Positions 1-9,444 of a stretch of DNA of 64,000 bases are shown piece by piece (the stretch's first letter is position 1; each line of letters opens with the position of its first letter). Made by a program: the position numbers and the translations under genes. Source of the DNA: Chloroflexi bacterium ADurb.Bin180 (GTDB taxonomy: Bacteria; Chloroflexota; Anaerolineae; UBA2200); the NCBI GenBank assembly GCA_002070215.1, contig MWCV01000003.1, forward strand, positions 62,001-126,000, read 5' to 3'. The notes beneath the pieces were generated by a model. The model was not told the DNA's origin and ran no database searches. It saw only the letters and a list, made by a program, of their open reading frames with translations.

Positions 1-398
1 ACCTGGCCAAGCCCTTCGAGCCGGCCGAGTTTATGGCCAGGGTCAAGGCAGTCCTGCGACGCGCAGACAGCTCTACCGCGGATGAAGCGCAGACCAAGCT
101 TACCGTAGGGGAACTGTCGCTCGAGCCGTTGAGCAACCGGGTGCTGTTTGCCGACGGACGAAAGGTCGACCTTACACCGATCGAGTTCAGGCTGCTCTAC
201 TGCCTCATGCGCAATGCAGGGCGCATCCTCAGCCACGACCTGTTGATGAACGCTGTCTGGGGCTACGACTATGAGGGGTACAGCAACCAGATTGCCGTGT
301 ATATGCACCGTCTACGACTCAAGCTGGAGCAGGATCCCGAACGTCCCAGGTACTTGAGCACGGTGCGCGGCCTCGGCTACAAGTTCGAACGCATCTAG
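1..398 (+). CDS. OmpR/PhoB-type response regulator, C-terminal part (5' end outside window)
   Basis: The reading frame is open from base 3 to the stop at 396-398, so the start lies upstream of the window. The first residues, LAKPFEPAEFMARVKAVLRR, are the end of a receiver domain; the Lys of the KPF motif is the conserved receiver lysine. A winged-helix DNA-binding domain follows, with the TPIEFRLL recognition region and the closing VRGLGYKFE hairpin typical of the OmpR/PhoB family. The phospho-acceptor Asp is outside the window. It would bind DNA as a phosphorylated transcription regulator. A histidine kinase lies 9 kb downstream on the same strand and could be its partner, but that pairing is inference. 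Confidence 0.93.
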   Translation, partial: LAKPFEPAEFMARVKAVLRRADSSTADEAQTKLTVGELSLEPLSNRVLFADGRKVDLTPIEFRLLYCLMRNAGRILSHDLLMNAVWGYDYEGYSNQIAVYMHRLRLKLEQDPERPRYLSTVRGLGYKFERI

Positions 399-543
399 AG
401 CGATTCTAACGGCAGACGAGGAACGGCCTGACGCCGGCCTGCACGGGTGGCCGCCGGGCCGATATTCCGTTGTCTCTGCCGTACCGCGCTGGTATCGCTC
501 TGGCATCAAGGTACGTTGAGCTGGTGAAGGAGGGAATTGGATC
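399..543 (+). other. Structured intergenic region before the large Ig-repeat protein
   Basis: This gap contains a perfect 8-base inverted repeat, ACGGCAGA at 409-416 and TCTGCCGT at 475-482, enclosing a very GC-rich segment with several GGCC motifs that could fold internally. There is no T-run after it, so it is not a convincing terminator. A weak promoter-like pair, TTGTCT at 470-475 and TATCGC at 493-498 with a 17-base spacer, overlaps the right arm. A strong Shine-Dalgarno sequence, AAGGAGGG at 527-534, sits nine bases before the next ATG. The function of the repeat is unknown. Confidence 0.3.
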
Positions 544-3500
544 ATGAGGGCAATCGCCCTTGCTGGAACCGCAGCTCGTCGGACGCTCTGCGTCGCTCTG
601 ACCCTGGGCGCGCTGTTCGCTCTACTCGCCCTTTCGGTGCGCGCGCAAATCCCGGCAGAGATACATCTGGCGCTGGCCTCCCTCGAGTCCTGGGAGAGCT
701 TCCAGCCCAGCACCTGGGTCGCTCAGGCGCCAATCACCAGCTCGGTTCAGGTTCATAACGAGGCCGGATTCCACACGGGCGCTTTCTATCAGACTGCCGT
801 CAACGGCACCTGGAGCGGCTGGACGTCCCTGAACCTCCAGGTTGTGGAGATCAGCCCCAGCCGTCGGGGGCTCACGGTATCTGGCCTCAGCTTTGCTCAT
901 TCGGTCACCGAAGACCAGAACCAGATCCAGTTTCGGATCAAGTCATCGGCGGACCAGTGGCTGCTTAGCCCGGTCTATCCCATTCGCGTCGATGCTGTTC
1001 CACCTACTTCCACGGTTGGCATAGCCGGCTGGTACGCGTCTCCGGTTCAGATTATCGGGACTGCCTCGGACGTTGGCTCGGGCGTAGCGCGCGTGGACCT
1101 CCAGTTGCAGAGGGAGACAGACGGAGCCTATTTCAACGGCTCGGACTGGCAGGGCACAGAGTGCTGGTTCTCCGCCTCCGGCACCACCAATTGGACGTTC
1201 CTTTTCACCGCTACCGTGCAGTCGGAATACTCGGTATCCTCTCGCGCCGTCGACCTGGTCGGGCTGGTTCAGAGCGTGCCGGTTACGGCGTCGTTCTTTG
1301 TCGACGTAGAGTTGCCTCAGTCTACTGTCGCCACCTCAGGCGACTATCGCTCCGCAACGTGGCCGGGGGCGATTTCGGGAACGGCCACCGACGAAGGCTC
1401 GGGGCTGGCGGTGGTTCAGCTCAGGCTGCAACGGTCGCCAGACGGCTTCTTCTTTCAGGGGGCAGGGTGGGGTGCCAGCCCAGTCTGGATTACCACTACC
1501 GGCACCGACACGTGGTCTCTGCCCTTCGTGCCTTCAGCCGAAGCACACTACAGTGCTACGTCGCGCGCTACGGACAACGTCGGGAACATCGAGGATCAGC
1601 TTGAGATTGTCACCTTCTCCTACGACGATACGCCACCACTGTCGTCCCCGAGCACCGCAGGTTGCCACGATTCGTGGACCGGCGTCATCACCGGAACGGC
1701 CAGCGATGCCGTCTCGGGCGTGGCCGTGGTTCAGGTAACCATCCAGCGGGCGTCCGATAACCTGTTCTACAGCGGTTCGGGGTGGACTCCCGTACCCACG
1801 TGGCTTTCGGCCCTGGGAACGGAACTATGGAGTCTGTCTTTCGCCACCACCCGCGAAACCACCTACCAGGTTTCATCCCGTGCCACCGACCGCTCGGGCA
1901 ACGTTCAAACGGTGCCAGGAACCGCGGCTTTTACCTTTGACATCAGCCCGCCCCAGTCGACCATCTCCACTACCGGCAATCTCAATTCGTGGCCTGGTGC
2001 AATCACCGGTTCAGCAAAGGACAACTCATCCGGGGTCAGCCTGGTTCAGGTCTCTGTACAGAGACTATCTGACATGCAGTACTACAATGGCACCAGCTGG
2101 GTAGCGGCTCCCGTTGTAATCACGGCCAGCGGCACCATCCAGTGGACAGTGCCCTTCATGCCACTGCTCGAGACCACCTACCTGATTACATCGCGCGCCA
2201 CCGATGCCTGTGGCAATGTGCAAACTATACCCACCAGTGCCAGTTTTGTCTATGACTTTACTCCCCCTCAATCCAGCCCCACCACCAGTGGCTTCTTCAA
2301 CTCCTGGCCTGGAAGGGTGGAGGGAACAGCCAGCGACAACTACTCGGGCGTGGCGGCTGTTCAGATCAGCCTGCAGCGCCAATCAGACAACCGTTACTGG
2401 AACGGGACGACCTGGATCGTAGCGAATACGTGGCTCACCGCCACAGGAACAGGTTCCTGGTTCCTGCCTTTTACTCCCGGCGTCGAGACCTTCTACACTC
2501 TCACCTCGCGCGCCCTGGACGTTTGCGGCAACGTGCAGCCAGAGCCATCCAGGAGCACCTTTGTCTATGACGTTACGCCACCCCAGGCTGCAGCGACGCT
2601 TGCCAGCTGCTACTCCACCTGGGAGGGGGCCATTCGCGGTACTGCCAGCGACCTCGTCTCTGGCGTGGATACGGTGCAGTTGCAGCTCCAGCGAGCGTCG
2701 GACCGCCAGTACTACAATGGCTTGACCTGGTCAGCGCTGGCTACCTGGCTGGTGGTCAGCGGCACGCAAAGCTGGTCCCTGCCCTTCACCCCGACGGTCG
2801 AGTCGTTCTACACCGTGACGGTCACCTCGGTCGACCGCTGCGGCAACGCGCAGACGACTCCCAGCCAGACCACCTTCGCCTATGACAAGACACCTCCTCT
2901 GGCGGAAAGCCAGATCTCCGGCTACCTGCGCTCATTCGGCACGGCCATCACCGGTTTCGCCAGCGATGCCACGTCCGGCCTCGATGCCGTGCAGGTCCGG
3001 GTCCAGCGGGCATCAGATGGTTACTACTACACCGGCGACTCCTGGGCCCTTCCGTCTCGCTGGGTAACGGCCACCGGTACGGTCTCCTGGTCCCTTGCTT
3101 TCTCACCGACCGTGGAAACCACCTACACCGTCACTTCACGCGCTCAGGACCGCTGCGGCAACGTGCAGGCCGTCCCGCATGTGGCCACCTTTGTCTACGA
3201 TATTACTGCGCCCGCATCGCCCTATAGCCTGGTCGTTACCCCTGCTCAGTGGACGCCACACAACGCGTTCACCGTGACGTGGAGCAGTCTGCCGGACCTA
3301 TCCGGCATCGTTGCCGCCCATTTCAAGTGGGATGCCGCCCCGACCAGTGACCAGGACGAGTCGCCGGGATCTCCGGCCCAGGGTGCGGGGATCAGTGCCC
3401 TGAACTCGATTGCGGTGCCGGTCGAGGGCACACACCAGCTCTTCCTGTGGCTGGAGGACAGGGCCGGCAACGTCAGCTATCAGACGCGCAATGCCACCAG

Positions 3501-6462
3501 CGTGGCTGCATTTCGCTGGGACGCAACGCCGCCCAACACCAGCGTCTCCAATCTGGATGCTCTGCACGGCTGCAACGACTGGTTCGTATCTACAGTGCGC
3601 ATTAGCTTGCTGGCGGCCGATGTCAACCCCAATCCGTCGGTGGTCAATGCGACCTCAGGCATCAGCGCCACGTACTGGCGCCTCGACGAAGGGCCCTGGC
3701 AGGCGGTGGCCGCAGGCACCATCGAGGTGCCGGATCAGGGTACACACACAGTAGAGTACTATTCAGTAGATGTAGCCGGCAACTGCGAACCCACCCGCGT
3801 GGTGAGCCCAACCCTGCGCATCGACTCGGTACCGCCAACGACTTTTCCGCCCAGCTACACCGGTACGCTTGGCCCCAACGACTGGTATCGTTCTCCCGTA
3901 TCGATCAGCTTGACCGCCCTGGACACGACTTCGGGGATCTCGGTCACCCTGTATCAGGTCAACACCGACACGGTGCGCTCTGGCAACTCGCTGGTGATCG
4001 AGGCAGACGGGCAGCACACGCTGCGCTACCTGTCCGTCGACCTGGCCTGCAACCAGGAAGCCGTACACACGGCAACCCTCAAGATCGACAAGACCCACCC
4101 CTCCACCACTCACCAGCTCGAAGGCAAGGCCGGCGATGGCGGCTGGTTCACGTCTTCGCCCGTTACGGTGACCCTGACCGCAACCGACGCCGTGACCGGC
4201 GTCTCAGCCTACTCCGGAATCGAAAGCGTGCGCTATAGAGTAGACGGGGGCCCCTGGCAGATTCGTGGAGCGTCCACCAGCTTTGCGGTAACGGTGCCAC
4301 CCGGGCAGGCCAATTGCACCAGACTGGTCGAGTACTATGCCGTTGATAATGCGGGCAACACAGAGCCCGTGCACAGCCTGAGCATCGGGGTCGACAATCA
4401 AGCCCCGCTGGCTCTTCCTTTCCGACCATACGTCCTGCCGAGCGGATGGACCCGCACCAACTGCTTTGACATCCGCTGGTTCCAGAACCCCCAGGACTGC
4501 TCTGGCATTGCTGGAGCTTACTACAGCTTTGCCGTGCCAGTCTCGGCGACCGACGGTACGCTGGTACTGGGCGACAACCTGACCAGTATCCCCTGCATCC
4601 AGGTTCCTGATTCACTGGGAGATGGCCTGAGGACAGTCTATGTGTGGCTGCGTGACAAGGCCGGAAACAGTGATCATCTGACCAGCCATGCCGTGGTCGT
4701 TGCCCTGGATCGGGCTCCGCCGGAGCTAGTTCCACAGGTAGCCGGTACTCAGTGCGGCACGGCGGGCTGGTACAACTCGCCCATCACGGTTACTTTCGTT
4801 GCCACGGACGACCTCTCAGGAATGGCAGGAGGCGTCATCAGCTACCAGGTCAACGGAGGCGGCTGGATCACTGGCTCCAGGTACGTGGAGAACCGGGACG
4901 GCCGTTACGTCATCGAGGCTCGCGCGCAAGACGTCGCCGGCAACATCACAGAAATCGTCACGCGCTCGCTCAAGCTGGACCGCACCGCTCCCGACGCTCC
5001 TCCATCGGTTTGGGTCGAGCCCAGCGGTTGGTCCAAAACGGGCCAGTTCACGGTGCACTGGGTCAATCCTTCCGATCTCTCTGGTCTGGGCGGGGTCTAC
5101 CTCAAACTAGGCAGCCCGCCGGCCTTCCCCGCTGATGGCATCTATTATGACGGAGTTCAGTCGTCGTTGATGGTCAACGCCGCCCAGGAAGGGGCAATAC
5201 CCGCCTATATCTGGCTCGTCGACAAGGCGTGCAACAGCAACTATCAACAGTGGGCGATGGCTACGCTGCGCTACGACGTGACGCCACCCACGACCACCTA
5301 CGCTGCCCTTGGCTCGACCGGTCTGAGCGGCTGGTACGTTTCTCCCGTCACGGTCCTGTTGAATTGCTCTGACGCCCACTCGGGCTGTGCTGACGGCGGA
5401 ACGCGGTACCGGCTCGGTGATGGTGACTGGGTTACTGGTGCCTCGTTCTCTATTGCCAGCGAGGGCACGGTTAGCTTCACCTACCACTCGGTCGATGTTG
5501 CCGGTAACGCGGAGGTGATCCGCACTGCTACCATACGGGTGGACCTCTCGCCGCCTTCATCATACGCCTACTCTGACAGCTCGAGTCCCTCGCCATCGTT
5601 CACGGTACGCTGGGACGGGAGCGACGCTACATCGGGAATCGCCTACTTTGATGTACAATACCGGGCCGGAGCAAGCGGCGCGTGGCAGGATTGGGCCATT
5701 GGCGTAGATCCGCTGCAGCGTTCCAAGTTGTTCAACGGCCAGCGCGGCAAGACGTATTACTTCCGGACTCGCGCGGTCGACAAGGCAGGCAACGCCGAGC
5801 CGTATCCTGCCGTCGCCGACACATACGTGTCGGTGGATGCGATAGTCAACGGCGATTTCGAACGAGAGATCGGCACAGAGTGGGAGCGCTCGGGACAGTG
5901 TCTCCCGTACAGAACGGCGGCCCCGTCCTATTCGGGGGCCAACACCAACGTGATGGTGCTGGGCTGTCCCGACCCGAACGACGGCCGGCTCTTTGGCCCA
6001 TCGATGATCTGCCAGAGCATCAGCGTGCCCAGCGCCGATGATATGCCGGCGCCCATTCTGCTCTTCCGCTATCACATCTACACCTATGACGTAATCTGGG
6101 GTCCTGCAACGCAGCAGTTCTACGACTCCTTCCACGTGGGGCTGGGCGACGTGGGCCAGATCGCGCCAACCTATGTCTATACTGATGGTAACCCGGGGCC
6201 GAACTATGGTTCGCTGCTTGATATGGGCTGGCGCGAAGGCGCCATCGACCTGAGCCCCTATGCCGGCCGCGCCATAAAGGTCTGCCTGGCCAATGTTACC
6301 AGGGTCGACGGTATCTACAACACGTGGACTCTCGTAGATGACATTAGGATCAAGAATCAGGAATATCGAGTTGCGCTTCCGGTGATCCATAAGGTCAGGC
6401 CTTTCCAGGCCGCCTCCGCGGCAGCGCCTGCCGACAGGCCGCACCGCGAGCCAGAGCGTTAG
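544..6462 (+). CDS. Large secreted Ig-like repeat protein (1972 aa), probable surface protein/adhesin
   Basis: The ATG follows AAGGAGGG with nine-base spacing. Residues 1-35 form a signal peptide (basic start, hydrophobic core, then VRAQ). From about residue 154 to 890 there are seven copies of a roughly 105-residue beta-sandwich-like repeat with recurring GTASD..SG, LQR..D, SRA.D and YD.TPP motifs. After these come repeats resembling OmpL47-type domains (EYYSVD.AGN), alternating with 'SGW...F.V.W..P.D.SG' domains. The last part (about 1765-1940) starts VNGDFE and looks like a jelly-roll carbohydrate-binding or MAM-like domain, followed by a short tail containing ALPVI. No catalytic motif was recognised. 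A structural, adhesive or ligand-binding role outside the cell is the simplest reading. Confidence 0.9.
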   Translation: MRAIALAGTAARRTLCVALTLGALFALLALSVRAQIPAEIHLALASLESWESFQPSTWVAQAPITSSVQVHNEAGFHTGAFYQTAVNGTWSGWTSLNLQVVEISPSRRGLTVSGLSFAHSVTEDQNQIQFRIKSSADQWLLSPVYPIRVDAVPPTSTVGIAGWYASPVQIIGTASDVGSGVARVDLQLQRETDGAYFNGSDWQGTECWFSASGTTNWTFLFTATVQSEYSVSSRAVDLVGLVQSVPVTASFFVDVELPQSTVATSGDYRSATWPGAISGTATDEGSGLAVVQLRLQRSPDGFFFQGAGWGASPVWITTTGTDTWSLPFVPSAEAHYSATSRATDNVGNIEDQLEIVTFSYDDTPPLSSPSTAGCHDSWTGVITGTASDAVSGVAVVQVTIQRASDNLFYSGSGWTPVPTWLSALGTELWSLSFATTRETTYQVSSRATDRSGNVQTVPGTAAFTFDISPPQSTISTTGNLNSWPGAITGSAKDNSSGVSLVQVSVQRLSDMQYYNGTSWVAAPVVITASGTIQWTVPFMPLLETTYLITSRATDACGNVQTIPTSASFVYDFTPPQSSPTTSGFFNSWPGRVEGTASDNYSGVAAVQISLQRQSDNRYWNGTTWIVANTWLTATGTGSWFLPFTPGVETFYTLTSRALDVCGNVQPEPSRSTFVYDVTPPQAAATLASCYSTWEGAIRGTASDLVSGVDTVQLQLQRASDRQYYNGLTWSALATWLVVSGTQSWSLPFTPTVESFYTVTVTSVDRCGNAQTTPSQTTFAYDKTPPLAESQISGYLRSFGTAITGFASDATSGLDAVQVRVQRASDGYYYTGDSWALPSRWVTATGTVSWSLAFSPTVETTYTVTSRAQDRCGNVQAVPHVATFVYDITAPASPYSLVVTPAQWTPHNAFTVTWSSLPDLSGIVAAHFKWDAAPTSDQDESPGSPAQGAGISALNSIAVPVEGTHQLFLWLEDRAGNVSYQTRNATSVAAFRWDATPPNTSVSNLDALHGCNDWFVSTVRISLLAADVNPNPSVVNATSGISATYWRLDEGPWQAVAAGTIEVPDQGTHTVEYYSVDVAGNCEPTRVVSPTLRIDSVPPTTFPPSYTGTLGPNDWYRSPVSISLTALDTTSGISVTLYQVNTDTVRSGNSLVIEADGQHTLRYLSVDLACNQEAVHTATLKIDKTHPSTTHQLEGKAGDGGWFTSSPVTVTLTATDAVTGVSAYSGIESVRYRVDGGPWQIRGASTSFAVTVPPGQANCTRLVEYYAVDNAGNTEPVHSLSIGVDNQAPLALPFRPYVLPSGWTRTNCFDIRWFQNPQDCSGIAGAYYSFAVPVSATDGTLVLGDNLTSIPCIQVPDSLGDGLRTVYVWLRDKAGNSDHLTSHAVVVALDRAPPELVPQVAGTQCGTAGWYNSPITVTFVATDDLSGMAGGVISYQVNGGGWITGSRYVENRDGRYVIEARAQDVAGNITEIVTRSLKLDRTAPDAPPSVWVEPSGWSKTGQFTVHWVNPSDLSGLGGVYLKLGSPPAFPADGIYYDGVQSSLMVNAAQEGAIPAYIWLVDKACNSNYQQWAMATLRYDVTPPTTTYAALGSTGLSGWYVSPVTVLLNCSDAHSGCADGGTRYRLGDGDWVTGASFSIASEGTVSFTYHSVDVAGNAEVIRTATIRVDLSPPSSYAYSDSSSPSPSFTVRWDGSDATSGIAYFDVQYRAGASGAWQDWAIGVDPLQRSKLFNGQRGKTYYFRTRAVDKAGNAEPYPAVADTYVSVDAIVNGDFEREIGTEWERSGQCLPYRTAAPSYSGANTNVMVLGCPDPNDGRLFGPSMICQSISVPSADDMPAPILLFRYHIYTYDVIWGPATQQFYDSFHVGLGDVGQIAPTYVYTDGNPGPNYGSLLDMGWREGAIDLSPYAGRAIKVCLANVTRVDGIYNTWTLVDDIRIKNQEYRVALPVIHKVRPFQAASAAAPADRPHREPER
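1003..3210 (+). repeat. Seven in-frame ~315-bp coding repeats (Ig-like modules)
   Basis: Units begin near 1003, 1312, 1633, 1951, 2266, 2578 and 2893, each near a codon run for (T/L)PP or (L/P)PQS, giving a period of about 309-321 bases. At the protein level each unit carries the same landmarks in order: GTASD, SGVA.VQ, QR..D, G..W, GT..W, SRA.D and GN.Q. DNA identity between units is clearly lower than protein similarity, so these are old, diverged duplications rather than a recent slippage array. Confidence 0.85.
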
Positions 6463-6505
6463 CACGCCCTGACAGTCAGAGCACACTCGGGAGCAGGAGC
6501 AGCAA

Positions 6506-7948
6506 TTGCCGGACGATTTGGACACGGTTAAGCAAACAGACATCGACCTGCAGGATACCGCCGATGCCCTGTACTCTCGCGGGATGACGCACTACCGGCG
6601 ACGCGAGTGGCAGGAGGCGAGGGAGAGCTTTCTTCGGCTCAAGTCCATCTCGCCCGAACGTCGTGGGGTGGATGCCCTGCTGAACGAGGTTGATCTCTTT
6701 CTGCAGTTGGAAGCCATGCAACCAGAGCAGCCCGCCGAGGCTCCGACCACCAGTCCTGAGACCACACTCCCGGAAATGAGCGTGCCCGCAGCCCCTGAAC
6801 CCTCTGCCGCTCTGCCAGGCCCCACAGTGGCTCGGCGCCGCTCTCCGGCCGCGGTGATTCTGATCCTGGCAGCCCTGCTGATGGTTGCCTTCATCGTTCT
6901 CTACGCCACCGGGGTCCTGGACCAGATACTGGGCACGCAGCGGCAGGCGCGGGTAGAGGTCCTGGTGAACCAGGGCCGTGCCGCGCTGAACGTGGGTGAT
7001 TATGACCGCGCCGCGGCGCTCTTTGGCGAGGCTCTCGGACTGGCACCGACCAATGAAGAAATCAAGACCTGGTATATGAAGGCCCAACGCTATCAGCAAC
7101 TGGCCTCGCTCTATGAACAGGCTCAAGTAGACATCGCTGGACAACGCTGGGATGCTGCACTGGAAAAACTGGAACAAATGCTGGCCATCGATCCCAGCTA
7201 CCGTGATGCCACTGCAAAAGTCGACTTTGTCAAAGCCCAGCGGACGCTGGACGCCCGGTTTGCGCAGGCCAAAACCGTGTTCGACAGCGGCGACTGGGCA
7301 GAAACGGTCAAGCTGCTCGAACCACTCCGAGAGGAGGCTCCCGACTTTCGCCCTGACGAGGTCCAGCAGACGCTCTTCTTCGCTCATTTCCGTATCGGTG
7401 TGGACCTCCTGGCCTCTTCGGGCGACTCGCTTGAGTCAATAGGCCAGGCCATCCAGAGTCTGGACAGGGCACTGGCCATCTTCCCCACCGACCCTGCCGC
7501 ACTCGAGGAGCGCAGATTGGCCGACCTCTACCGTCAGGCCCGGCTTTCCTTCAATCAGAAGGACTGGCCGCAGGCCGTGCTCACCCTGAAGCAGATCCAG
7601 TCGGTCAGACAGGACTATATGGGCGGCAGAGCAGTAGTCATGCTGTGCACTGCCTATCTGAACCTCGGTGATGCCTACTATGCCAGCCGCAACCTGGCCG
7701 AAGCGTTGGAGCAGTACAGAAGCGTCCTGGCAATCACCGGCTGCGACCATGTCGAAGCGGCGATGAAGGAGCGCGAGGTCTACGCCATTCTCTACCCGCC
7801 TACTCCGACACCGACCAACACCCGCACCCCGACGCGCACGCCTCGCGCGACACTCACTCCAACAATGACTGCTACTCCGATGCCGACCGCGACATCCGCC
7901 GGTCCGCCTCCCCCGCCGCCGACTGTGCAGCCGTTCCCGACGCGCTAG
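6506..7948 (+). CDS. Membrane-anchored TPR protein with Thr/Pro-rich tail
   Basis: I place the start at TTG 6506, six bases after AGGAG (6495-6499); no ATG gives as complete an N-terminus. Residues about 18-70 form a TPR-like helical pair in the cytoplasm. Residues about 113-137 are a single transmembrane helix preceded by RRR. Residues about 145-420 are several further TPR-type helical repeats (GRAALNVGDYDRAAALF, LEKLEQMLAIDP), expected outside the membrane. The last 50 residues are Thr/Pro-rich with a short poly-Pro run. TPR proteins scaffold other proteins; the partner is unknown. The gene sits 43 bases after the Ig-repeat gene and 14 bases before the propeller-like gene, so the three probably work together. 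Confidence 0.85.
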   Translation: MPDDLDTVKQTDIDLQDTADALYSRGMTHYRRREWQEARESFLRLKSISPERRGVDALLNEVDLFLQLEAMQPEQPAEAPTTSPETTLPEMSVPAAPEPSAALPGPTVARRRSPAAVILILAALLMVAFIVLYATGVLDQILGTQRQARVEVLVNQGRAALNVGDYDRAAALFGEALGLAPTNEEIKTWYMKAQRYQQLASLYEQAQVDIAGQRWDAALEKLEQMLAIDPSYRDATAKVDFVKAQRTLDARFAQAKTVFDSGDWAETVKLLEPLREEAPDFRPDEVQQTLFFAHFRIGVDLLASSGDSLESIGQAIQSLDRALAIFPTDPAALEERRLADLYRQARLSFNQKDWPQAVLTLKQIQSVRQDYMGGRAVVMLCTAYLNLGDAYYASRNLAEALEQYRSVLAITGCDHVEAAMKEREVYAILYPPTPTPTNTRTPTRTPRATLTPTMTATPMPTATSAGPPPPPPTVQPFPTR

Positions 7949-7962
7949 TAGCGGGAGCAACA

Positions 7963-9444
7963 ATGGCAGCCCTTTCCCTGCCTGACCGAAGGTCGAACGG
8001 AGGACAGGCCGCCCCCAGGCCCATCACCGTGCTTCCTCGCTGGCGCAGGCGCATCGCTCAGTTGCTGGCTATCCTGGCTGTCTATACACTGCCGTTGCTG
8101 GCGCTGACACGACAGCCAACCCAAACGGACATCTGGCTCCAGACCGGGATCGCTCACCAATCGGTGCACCGGGTGGCGGTCGGTGCAGGAACACCTCCAA
8201 CCACTTATGCCCTGCTGACTCAGGGGGGTATCAAGCGCAGCTCCGACGAAGGCATCACCTGGCTCGCCGTCGATGGCGACCTGCCCTTTGAACGTTGGGG
8301 GCAGATTCGCATCGAGGCCCTCGCGCTTGATCCCTTGCATCCCGACCTGCTCTTGTCAGGAATGGCCGGACGCGACGCGCGCGACCCGGCCAGGAGCGCC
8401 GGGCTGTATCTGTCCGTTGATCAGGGGCACACATGGCAGGCTCCGGGCCGGGTTTTTGCCGGCCAACAGGTTCAAGCCATTGCCATCTGCACCCCTCCTC
8501 ATAGCCGCTACATCTGCGTCGCGACTGATGCGGGGATCTACTGCACCGAGCTGACCGACGACGGGGTGCGGCCCGCTGCCAACGTAGCGTGGCACCGCCT
8601 CGACTGGCGCGGATCAGATGCCAGGATAACGACCATGGCCATGTCACCAGCCAACGCGAGCTTGCTCTTTGTTGGTACCGACAGCCTGGGGCTATATATT
8701 ACTCGCGATGCTGGCAGCACCTGGTCAGCAGTGCCGCTCGACAACGCGGCGCTGCGCGTCAATGACTTGATGATTGCCACCGCCAACGCCGACTGGGTAT
8801 ACGTGGCCACGGACTGGGGTGTCTACAGGTCGACCGACGGAGGCGCCTGGTGGGAACTTGCACCCGGCCTCCCCGCCAACAGGCCCGTTCTGGCTCTGGC
8901 GGGCGATCCGCGCAGTGCACGAGTCCTGTACGCCGGCCTCGACGGCAGCGGAGTCTACCTCACCGTTGACGGAGGGTCGAGCTGGCGCGAGCTCAAGACC
9001 GGCATCGGAAACGCCCGGGTGTCTTCGCTGGTCGTCGACCCGACCGATCCCCGTATTGTGTGGGCAGCCACTGCCGAGGGTCTCTGGCGGTATGTGCACC
9101 AGGCCGATCCTCTCGAGGCACCAGCCCCTGGCGCCACTGAGGCTGCTTCGCCTGCTCCCATCGACACAGAGACGCCTGAGGCGAGCGCCACAGCCAGACC
9201 GACCCAGACCATCACCTCCACGCTGACGGCCACTGCCCTCCCGCCGACGCCGACGAGCACGCCTGCGCCTACCTTCACACCCACGCCGAGCCCGACAGTG
9301 CCTACGGCTACGCCCGCACCGACGCACACCACCATCGCTAGCCCTACGCCGATCCCGCTGCCGACGGAAACACCCACGCAGATCCCAACGGCGACGGACA
9401 CGCCCCGCCCGATTGTGCCCACAGCCACCCTGGTGCCACGGTAA
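7963..9444 (+). CDS. Membrane-anchored BNR/Ycf48-like beta-propeller protein with Thr/Pro-rich tail
   Basis: The 493-residue protein has a basic N-terminus and one transmembrane or signal-anchor helix at about residues 29-48. Residues about 55-380 contain repeated Asp-box/BNR-like motifs (S.D.G.TW, VDGGSSW, SVDQGHTW) with strand patterns and VDP.DP.IVWA units, as in Ycf48-like and sortilin-type propellers. Residues about 386-493 are a Thr/Pro-rich low-complexity linker. No sialidase catalytic set was seen, so a binding or sensing propeller is more likely than an enzyme. Its TAA stop overlaps the ATG of the histidine kinase gene (TAATG), which suggests coupled translation and a possible role as an extracytoplasmic input to the kinase. 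Confidence 0.85.
   Translation: MAALSLPDRRSNGGQAAPRPITVLPRWRRRIAQLLAILAVYTLPLLALTRQPTQTDIWLQTGIAHQSVHRVAVGAGTPPTTYALLTQGGIKRSSDEGITWLAVDGDLPFERWGQIRIEALALDPLHPDLLLSGMAGRDARDPARSAGLYLSVDQGHTWQAPGRVFAGQQVQAIAICTPPHSRYICVATDAGIYCTELTDDGVRPAANVAWHRLDWRGSDARITTMAMSPANASLLFVGTDSLGLYITRDAGSTWSAVPLDNAALRVNDLMIATANADWVYVATDWGVYRSTDGGAWWELAPGLPANRPVLALAGDPRSARVLYAGLDGSGVYLTVDGGSSWRELKTGIGNARVSSLVVDPTDPRIVWAATAEGLWRYVHQADPLEAPAPGATEAASPAPIDTETPEASATARPTQTITSTLTATALPPTPTSTPAPTFTPTPSPTVPTATPAPTHTTIASPTPIPLPTETPTQIPTATDTPRPIVPTATLVPR
9118..9435 (+). repeat. Thr/Pro-rich low-complexity coding segment
   Basis: About 105 codons encode almost only Thr, Pro, Ala, Ser and a few Glu, in PTPTSTPAPTFTPTP-like runs. 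Similar segments occur at the end of the neighbouring TPR gene (about 7798-7945) and three times in the large hydrolase gene (about 50008-50055, 52210-52440 and 54610-54735). Such segments are extended linkers and are common acceptors for O-glycosylation in other systems; glycosylation here is inference. Confidence 0.8.

Noticed and set aside
5560-6543. 327-codon open frame on the - strand
   Set aside because: It overlaps the end of the Ig-repeat gene, has no domain and no ribosome site that I could see.
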